A stretch of 11,339 bases of DNA from Clostridia bacterium (GTDB lineage: Bacteria > Bacillota > Clostridia > Oscillospirales > CAG-272). Below, one piece after another: positions 7,461-11,339 of this stretch. The position numbers and the translations under genes were made by a program. Position 1 is the stretch's first letter; the number at the start of each line of letters is the position of its first letter. Under the pieces are notes generated by a model that saw nothing but the letters and a program-made list of their open reading frames with translations, ran no database searches and was not told the origin of the DNA. The stretch lies in NCBI GenBank assembly GCA_017451975.1, contig JAFTNI010000136.1, positions 1 through 11,339 on the forward strand, given 5' to 3'.

Positions 7461-7470
7461 GTGTTATAAT
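7442..7470 (+). promoter_or_regulatory. Promoter of the orphan gene, overlapping the terminator hairpin
   Basis: TTGATT (7442-7447) and consensus TATAAT (7465-7470) are separated by 17 bases. The -35 box occupies the loop of the preceding terminator and the -10 box follows its T-run. Transcription would start near 7477, leaving a leader of about 90 bases before ATG 7567. Confidence 0.65.
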
Positions 7471-7566
7471 AGAGGTATAAGTATATGAATGATAAATAAG
7501 AATTTGACGAATACGCAAACTAAATATCAAATTAAATCTTAACGAACAAATTGCAGAGGAACAACT

Positions 7567-8415
7567 ATGAGTAAATCATTCAAACAAGTCTTGATCGATA
7601 TTCTCGGCAGGGACCTCGAAAATAAGGGATTTGAGCTTGCCTCAATAAAATGTCATCAAGGGTATCCCATATATCACAGAAAAAGCGATGGTTATATAGA
7701 AATCATACAGTTTGGCAAAGACAGCTATGAACCAAGACTTATCGTTTCTTGTTCAATCGTATATTTAGGCGTCGAGGAAGAAAAATCAAACATTCATTAT
7801 CCCTCATTCTGTGAATTTTCAAGCGCAGATTTAACAAAAATATGTGTGGACGATTGCAAAGATAAGTTTTTCTTAAAAGGACACTTTGGCAAATACTTCT
7901 ATTTTGGGGATGTGTATTTGGCTTTGGGCAGAGGTATTGTAGCGGTATCGGAAGGAACGAAAAAACCATTTGGTATAAAAATCAAAAGATGCAAACCGGA
8001 AATGTATGAAAATGTGGTAAAGTTAATCGCGAAAAGACTTGAGTCAGCATACATTTGGCTAACAACAAAAAGAGCCGAACAACATACAATACCATATCAA
8101 AGAATTGTTGAAATTATGGACGATAAGCAACTCAACTTTGGTAATAACAAATATGCTCATACAGTTATCTACTCAAAAACACATGACAAAAGATATGTGA
8201 TAATTTATGACCAAAGCAAAGAAATTTTCACATATTCACTTGAAAGTATACATCCCTACGATGAAGAGGAATGGATGTATATTTGTCATAGATATGATGC
8301 CTTACCTGCCTATTGGTCAGCAATTAAAGAGCCGGGAGCAAGCCTTTTCGGCACCTTTGACGAGGTAATGAACGAAATTAAATCAGAGCCAACATATAAA
8401 GAGTATTTTGTTTAG
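7567..8415 (+). CDS. Orphan AT-rich protein of unknown function, perhaps DUF4304-like at its N-terminus
   Basis: A 282-residue soluble protein with no signal peptide and no membrane segment; I do not recognise its family with confidence. The N-terminal pattern (an amphipathic helix, an NKGFELASIK segment near residue 19, a lone YHR, then IEIIQFGKDSYEPRLIVSCSIVYLG) is reminiscent of DUF4304-type proteins, some of which sit near toxin-immunity loci. The C-terminal half has VIYSKTHDKRYVIIYDQ and a Trp/Tyr-rich region (EEEWMYICHRYDALPAYW) near residue 238. Base use is clearly AT-richer than the neighbours: the row 7621-7680 hand-counts to 22 G+C of 60, and AAA, ATA and TAT codons are frequent. 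This suggests recent transfer. ATG 7567 has an AGAGGA site 6 bases upstream and its own promoter. It stands alone inside the inverted-repeat block. Real gene likely; function unknown. Confidence 0.8.
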   Translation: MSKSFKQVLIDILGRDLENKGFELASIKCHQGYPIYHRKSDGYIEIIQFGKDSYEPRLIVSCSIVYLGVEEEKSNIHYPSFCEFSSADLTKICVDDCKDKFFLKGHFGKYFYFGDVYLALGRGIVAVSEGTKKPFGIKIKRCKPEMYENVVKLIAKRLESAYIWLTTKRAEQHTIPYQRIVEIMDDKQLNFGNNKYAHTVIYSKTHDKRYVIIYDQSKEIFTYSLESIHPYDEEEWMYICHRYDALPAYWSAIKEPGASLFGTFDEVMNEIKSEPTYKEYFV

Positions 8416-8484
8416 GCAAATTTTAACTAACCGCAATAAAGCAAATTTCAATTTGTCGAAAAGTTTTGGTATGCTGATTATTGG

Positions 8485-8611
8485 AAGCCTCCCTTGTGTA
8501 AAGGGAGGTGGCTCGCGTGAGCGAGACGGAGGGATTGTAAATGTTAGTTTCAGTGTAAAAACAATCCCTCACCGCCTACGGCGGAGCTCCCTTTACACAA
8601 GGGAGCCTTTC
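8485..8611. mobile_element. MITE-like nested palindromic repeat
   Basis: Outer arms of 19 bp are perfect inverted copies (CTCCCTTGTGTAAAGGGAG at 8489-8507 and its complement at 8587-8605). Inner arms GAGGGATTGT (8529-8538) and 8561-8570 also match. Between them each side carries its own small hairpin: CTCGC-GTGA-GCGAG (8512-8525) and CCGCC-TAC-GGCGG (8572-8584). Each outer arm can also fold on itself. This layout is that of a high-copy intergenic repeat I associate with gut Clostridia such as Faecalibacterium relatives. It encodes nothing and would need a transposase acting from elsewhere. Target duplications are unclear. Confidence 0.8.
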
Positions 8612-8628
8612 TTTATGTTCATCTATGA

Positions 8629-8673
8629 CTTGTCAAATTTCCTGACAAGCACTGCATTTGTGTCCACAAATGC
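8629..8673. repeat. Two adjacent short hairpins
   Basis: CTTGTCA (8629-8635) pairs with TGACAAG (8643-8649). Four bases later GCATTTGTG (8654-8662) pairs with CACAAATGC (8665-8673) around a 2-base gap. Neither has a T-run, so they do not look like terminators. They lie between the MITE-like element and a third, longer hairpin. Confidence 0.75.
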
Positions 8674-8675
8674 AA

Positions 8676-8711
8676 AAATACGGCATATCTCTTTCGAGAT
8701 ATGCCGTATTT
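8676..8711. repeat. Perfect 16-bp hairpin with tetraloop
   Basis: AAATACGGCATATCTC (8676-8691) pairs perfectly with 8696-8711 around TTTC. The arms start with A's and end with T's, so weak terminator activity in either direction is possible, but the T-run is only three bases. It abuts the right inverted-repeat boundary. Confidence 0.82.
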
Positions 8712-8714
8712 CTA

Positions 8715-8755
8715 AAAACTGTCCTTTAGGGTGACGCTCTAAAGGTGCGATTTTT
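8715..8755 (-). repeat. Right copy of the two-box inverted repeat
   Basis: AAAACTGTCCTT (8715-8726) is the complement of left box B, and GGTGCGATTTTT (8744-8755) the complement of left box A. The spacer is 17 bases against 18 on the left and its sequence differs. Here the spacer forms its own hairpin: CCTTTAG (8723-8729) with CTAAAGG (8739-8745). Confidence 0.8.
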
Positions 8756-8853
8756 GTTAGCCTCCTGAGGATGTGGAGCTACCTCATATGGGTGAGCCTG
8801 AAATTGGTTTATAGACACACTTAAAGGCTTCCCACGAAAAACGGGAAGCCTTT
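8756..8853 (+). other. Possible structured transcript end or small RNA
   Basis: About 65 bases of moderately GC-rich sequence with internal pairing potential (GCT...AGC around CTCATATGGG, 8778-8797) run into a strong terminator. No open reading frame fits. I considered 6S RNA, tmRNA and the signal recognition RNA and could not match conserved elements. If the 7358-8755 block was inserted, this would have followed the gdpP stop directly as its 3' untranslated region. Confidence 0.3.
8823..8853 (+). terminator. Strong intrinsic terminator before nagB
   Basis: An 11-bp perfect stem AAAGGCTTCCC (8823-8833) with 8843-8853, 9-base loop, followed by TTATTTT-like sequence within the next bases. It isolates the nagB operon from upstream transcription and may be the original terminator of the hprK-gdpP operon. 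Confidence 0.88.
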
Positions 8854-8906
8854 ATTTTACGCGGATTTTTAAAAAATCATTTGCGAGAATTTTCACATTT
8901 AATCTA

Positions 8907-8935
8907 TTGCTTTTATAGTATATATATAGTATAAT
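8907..8935 (+). promoter_or_regulatory. Sigma-A promoter for the nagB-nagA operon
   Basis: TTGCTT (8907-8912) and TATAAT (8930-8935) are 17 bases apart, with a strongly alternating TA tract between them. The expected start is near 8942, exactly at a small hairpin (AAGCTG 8942-8947 with CAGCTT 8953-8958). That dyad could stabilise the 5' end or be an operator for an amino-sugar regulator; no known NagR or cre consensus is recognisable. Confidence 0.72.
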
Positions 8936-8987
8936 ATATATAAGCTGTAATTCAGCTTGCTTATTTTTGATGAACGAGGTTTTTAAT

Positions 8988-9710
8988 ATGAATATTATTG
9001 TTGTAAAAGATTACGATGCAATGAGCAAAGAAGCTTTCAAAATTATGAAAGCGGTTGTTACCGATAAAAAAGATGCGGTGCTGGGCCTTGCTACGGGCTC
9101 CACACCTATAGGACTTTATAAAGAAATGATTGCCGACTGCAAGGCGGGCGGTGCAAGCTACAAGGATGTTCGTGCCTTCAACCTTGACGAATACGTTGGG
9201 CTCGATTATTCCAGCGACCAGAGCTACGTTTACTTTATGCGCGCAAATCTTTTCGATCACATCGATATTAAGCTCGAAAACACGAATATAGAAAACGGCA
9301 AAGCCGCAGACGCAGAAGCGGAATGCGCGCGCTACAATGCGCTCCTTGCCGCAAATACGATAGATTTGCAGATACTCGGTATAGGCTCCAACGGCCACAT
9401 CGCCTTCAACGAGCCGGGCACGCCCTTTGCATCTGTTACACACGTTGTTGACCTTACGGAAAACACTATAAAAGACAACTCCCGCCTTTTTAAGAGCATA
9501 GACGAAGTGCCGAGAAAGGCTTTCACAATGGGTCTTTCCAACATTATGGCGGCTAAAAAGATAGTTATAATGGCAAACGGCGCAAACAAGGCAAAGGCGG
9601 TTTACGGTCTTGTTCGCGGCGAGGTTACGGAAGATGTGCCCGCAAGCATTCTTCAGAACCACGCAGACTGCACGCTTATTTGCGACGAAGCGGCGGCAAG
9701 CCTTCTTTAA
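8988..9710 (+). CDS. nagB: Glucosamine-6-phosphate deaminase
   Basis: A 240-residue cytosolic enzyme converting glucosamine-6-phosphate to fructose-6-phosphate and ammonia, the last step feeding amino sugars into glycolysis. Key motifs are complete: the phosphate-binding GLATGSTPIGLY (33-44), FNLDEYVGL (64-72) with catalytic Asp67, and GIGSNGHIAFNEPG (131-144) with active-site His137 and Glu142. Asn135 stands where the E. coli enzyme has Asp; Bacillus-type NagB also has Asn there, so this is not a defect. Length fits the shorter Firmicute form. ATG 8988 is chosen because GAGG lies 8 bases upstream; a TTG at 8967 in the same frame would overlap that ribosome site and add seven unconserved residues. 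First gene of an operon with nagA, which starts 10 bases after its stop codon ends. Confidence 0.96.
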   Translation: MNIIVVKDYDAMSKEAFKIMKAVVTDKKDAVLGLATGSTPIGLYKEMIADCKAGGASYKDVRAFNLDEYVGLDYSSDQSYVYFMRANLFDHIDIKLENTNIENGKAADAEAECARYNALLAANTIDLQILGIGSNGHIAFNEPGTPFASVTHVVDLTENTIKDNSRLFKSIDEVPRKAFTMGLSNIMAAKKIVIMANGANKAKAVYGLVRGEVTEDVPASILQNHADCTLICDEAAASLL

Positions 9711-9719
9711 GGTATAAAT

Positions 9720-10862
9720 ATGAGATGTTTCAAAAACGCCCTTACTTACGTTGAGGGCAAGGGAATTATAAGAACCGACGTGCTTTTCGGGGAGAAGATA
9801 GAAAAAATCGGCATTTGCAATTTTGCAGACGAGGTTATAAGCTTGCCCGAAAACGCCGTTGTGCTGCCCGGGTTTATAGACGAGCATATTCACGGTGCGG
9901 GTGGCGCAGACGCTATGGACGGCACGCTTGCGGCGCTCGAGGCTATAGCCACAACCGTGGCGGCAGAGGGCACTACGGCTTTCCTCGCCACTACGATGAC
10001 GCAGAGCCGCGAAAATATACTCGCCGCCATGCGCGCGGTGAAGGATTACCGTGCGAGCGCTCGCGGCGGCGCGCGCTTGCTAGGCATACACCTGGAAGGC
10101 CCGTTTATAGCGGCGGCGCACAAGGGCGCGCAACCGCTTGAATACGTGGCGAAGCCCGATATAGCCGCCTTCGACGAATACAACGAGGCAAGCGGCGGGT
10201 GCATAAAAATCGTTACCTTAGCGCCCGAGGAAGAGGGCGCGTGCGAGCTTGTTTCCCATGTGGCGGGAAAGGGCATTGTGGCATCGATTGGCCACACGGG
10301 CGCAAAATGCGCCGATATTGAAAAGGCTATTGCGTGCGGCGCGAAAAACGTGACGCACACGTATAACGCGCAAAGCGCGCTCCACCACAGAGAAATAGGC
10401 ACTGTGGGCAGCGCAATGCTTTTCGACGAGCTTGCCTGCGAGCTTATAGCAGACACAATACACGTAAGTGTACCGGCCATAAAGCTGCTTGCAAAATGCA
10501 AGCCTGCGGAAAAGCTTGTGCTTATAACAGACGCAATGCGCGCAAAAGGCATTGCCGACGGCGAAAGCGAGCTGGGCGGGCAAAGGGTTATTGTTAAAAA
10601 CGGCGAGGCGCGCCTTGCCGACGGCACGCTCGCGGGAAGTGTACTGCGCATGAACGTTGCCGTGAAAAATATGGTGGAAAAGGCGGGGCTTTCACTTGCG
10701 GCGGCGTGCGACCTTGCTACCATCAACCCCGCAAAGGTTCTGGGCATAGAAAAGGAAGCGGGCAGCATAAGCGAAGGCAAGCGCGCAGATTTTGCGGTGC
10801 TTGACGATAAATTCAACGTGATATACACCGTGTGCGGCGGTGAAATAATTTATAGAAGATAA
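9720..10862 (+). CDS. nagA: N-acetylglucosamine-6-phosphate deacetylase
   Basis: A 380-residue amidohydrolase-fold enzyme that removes acetate from GlcNAc-6-phosphate to give glucosamine-6-phosphate for NagB. Visible elements: PGFIDEHIHGAGG with His56 and His58, metal ligand Glu126 in GIHLEGPF, His192 in IGHTGA, His213 in THTYNA, the substrate segment LHHREIGTVG, and catalytic Asp271 in LITDAM. The C-terminus has the usual NPAKVLG and G-I-EGKRADFAVLD elements that complete the small beta domain. Length is normal and no key residue is missing. ATG 9720 has AAGG 7 bases upstream, overlapping the end of nagB, which indicates tight coupling. GC content is high in the third codon position, as in the flanking housekeeping genes. 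Confidence 0.96.
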   Translation: MRCFKNALTYVEGKGIIRTDVLFGEKIEKIGICNFADEVISLPENAVVLPGFIDEHIHGAGGADAMDGTLAALEAIATTVAAEGTTAFLATTMTQSRENILAAMRAVKDYRASARGGARLLGIHLEGPFIAAAHKGAQPLEYVAKPDIAAFDEYNEASGGCIKIVTLAPEEEGACELVSHVAGKGIVASIGHTGAKCADIEKAIACGAKNVTHTYNAQSALHHREIGTVGSAMLFDELACELIADTIHVSVPAIKLLAKCKPAEKLVLITDAMRAKGIADGESELGGQRVIVKNGEARLADGTLAGSVLRMNVAVKNMVEKAGLSLAAACDLATINPAKVLGIEKEAGSISEGKRADFAVLDDKFNVIYTVCGGEIIYRR

Positions 10863-10877
10863 AGGAAGGAAAAATTT

Positions 10878-11339
10878 ATGGAAACAACACTTGTTGTAAT
10901 GGCGGCGGGCATGGGCAGCCGCTTCGGCGGGCTTAAACAGGCAGAGCCCGTTACGGCAGACGGCAAAGGCATACTCGACTTTTCCGTTTACGATGCAAAA
11001 AAAGCAGGATTTTCCAAGGTAGTGTTCATCATCCGTGAGGATATGGCAGAGGATTTCAAGGAGCTTGTAGGCAACAGAATTGCGAAAAACATTGCTGTTG
11101 AATACGTTTTCCAGGATATGAGCGTGCTCCCCGAGGGCAGAAAGAAGCCCTTCGACACGGGTCATGCGATCTACTGCTGCAAAGACGTTGTTAAAGAGCC
11201 CTTTGCAATCATCAACGCAGACGACTACTACGGCGCAAACGCTTTCTATGAAATTCAGGAGCATCTCGCTTCCGCAGGAAAGGGCGAATTTGCCATGACG
11301 GCTTTCCACCTCGGCAACACGCTCAGCAAAAACGGCACG
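10878..11339 (+). CDS. Sugar-phosphate nucleotidyltransferase, N-terminal part
   Basis: An open frame of 154 codons runs to the window end without a stop, so the gene is truncated here. The first residues show the nucleotidyltransferase (GT-A) signature MAAGMGSRFGGLKQ (8-21), followed by DFSVYDAKKAGFSKVVFIIRE. A KKPFDTGHAIYCCKDV segment and INADDYYG near residue 115 follow, with Asp115/Asp116 as candidate metal ligands. The family transfers a nucleotide from NTP to a sugar- or choline-phosphate; substrate cannot be read from this part. AAGGAAGGA lies 7 bases before ATG 10878 and the gap from nagA is 15 bases, so it belongs to the nag operon. Related genes often pair with a sugar or aminoglycoside-type kinase; whether one follows is outside the window. 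Confidence 0.87.
   Translation, partial: METTLVVMAAGMGSRFGGLKQAEPVTADGKGILDFSVYDAKKAGFSKVVFIIREDMAEDFKELVGNRIAKNIAVEYVFQDMSVLPEGRKKPFDTGHAIYCCKDVVKEPFAIINADDYYGANAFYEIQEHLASAGKGEFAMTAFHLGNTLSKNGT

Larger units (their letters stand above)
7358..8755. mobile_element. Putative non-autonomous cassette bounded by two-box inverted repeats
   Basis: A 1,398-bp block with matching ends in opposite orientation (7358-7399 and 8715-8755). It contains a terminator-promoter unit, one AT-rich gene, a MITE-like palindrome and three further hairpins, but no transposase or integrase. Its base composition differs from both flanks, which are conserved housekeeping operons. Target-site duplications are not evident. 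The alternative is two independent copies of a dispersed intergenic repeat that happen to face each other. Confidence 0.45.

Noticed and set aside
8485..8711. CRISPR array
   Set aside because: The repeats are inverted arms of different hairpins, not direct repeats with regular spacers.
8408..8734. Plus-strand ORF of 108 codons after the orphan gene
   Set aside because: It is made almost wholly of the MITE-like palindrome and hairpins and starts inside the preceding gene; no ribosome site.
8756..8853. 6S RNA, tmRNA or signal recognition RNA
   Set aside because: No conserved element of these could be matched by eye; kept only as an unidentified structured region.
8883..8896. Possible cre (CcpA) site upstream of nagB
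   Set aside because: The ends TG and CA fit, but the central CG and other core positions do not.
8961..9893. Minus-strand ORF of 310 codons opposite nagB
   Set aside because: Antisense to NagB with all catalytic motifs present; also runs into nagA. Shadow.
10046..10828. Minus-strand ORF opposite nagA
   Set aside because: Ser/Ala/Pro-rich translation antisense to a complete NagA.

Overview
The window looks like chromosome from a low-to-mid GC Clostridia-type Firmicute, probably an uncultured gut lineage. The support is a GdpP-type c-di-AMP phosphodiesterase next to a YybS-like membrane protein, an HPr kinase/phosphorylase, a DUF421/DUF4363 pair, a DUF4886-type SGNH lipoprotein and a nested-palindrome repeat of a kind common in gut Clostridia. 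Species cannot be read from the sequence.

Layout. Positions 1-60 are a perfect palindrome lying exactly on the window edge. Next is a secreted lipoprotein with an SGNH-hydrolase domain, a Thr-rich stalk and two related C-terminal modules (76-2028, +). A bidirectional terminator (2048-2080) separates it from a minus-strand operon of a DUF421 membrane protein and a DUF4363 protein (3122-2095), whose genes overlap by GTGA. A 150-bp divergent intergenic region carries a good sigma-A promoter for each direction. The plus-strand operon hprK - yybS-like - gdpP (3273-7357) follows, with gaps of 23 and 18 bases. It joins the carbon-catabolite sensor kinase of the PTS protein HPr to c-di-AMP turnover. 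The rplI and dnaB/dnaC genes that follow gdpP in many Firmicutes are absent here.

Directly after the gdpP stop codon lies a block (7358-8755) bounded by a two-box inverted repeat. Two 12-bp boxes, separated by 17-18 bases, occur at each end in opposite orientation. Inside are a terminator fused to a promoter, one AT-rich orphan gene (7567-8415), a MITE-like nested palindrome (about 8485-8611) and a row of three hairpins. It has the look of an inserted non-autonomous cassette. The 8756-8853 stretch beyond it ends in a strong terminator and may be the original 3' end of the hprK-gdpP transcript, pushed away by the insertion.

The right part is an amino-sugar operon with its own promoter: nagB (8988-9710), nagA (9720-10862) and a sugar nucleotidyltransferase cut by the window end (10878 onward). 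NagA and NagB turn GlcNAc-6-phosphate into fructose-6-phosphate, ammonia and acetate. The third gene suggests that sugar phosphates are also activated to nucleotide sugars, which is an inference.

The best candidate for something undescribed is the 7358-8755 cassette with its orphan gene. The rest is conserved physiology in a less common arrangement. Identifications come from reading motifs by eye; no database search was possible.
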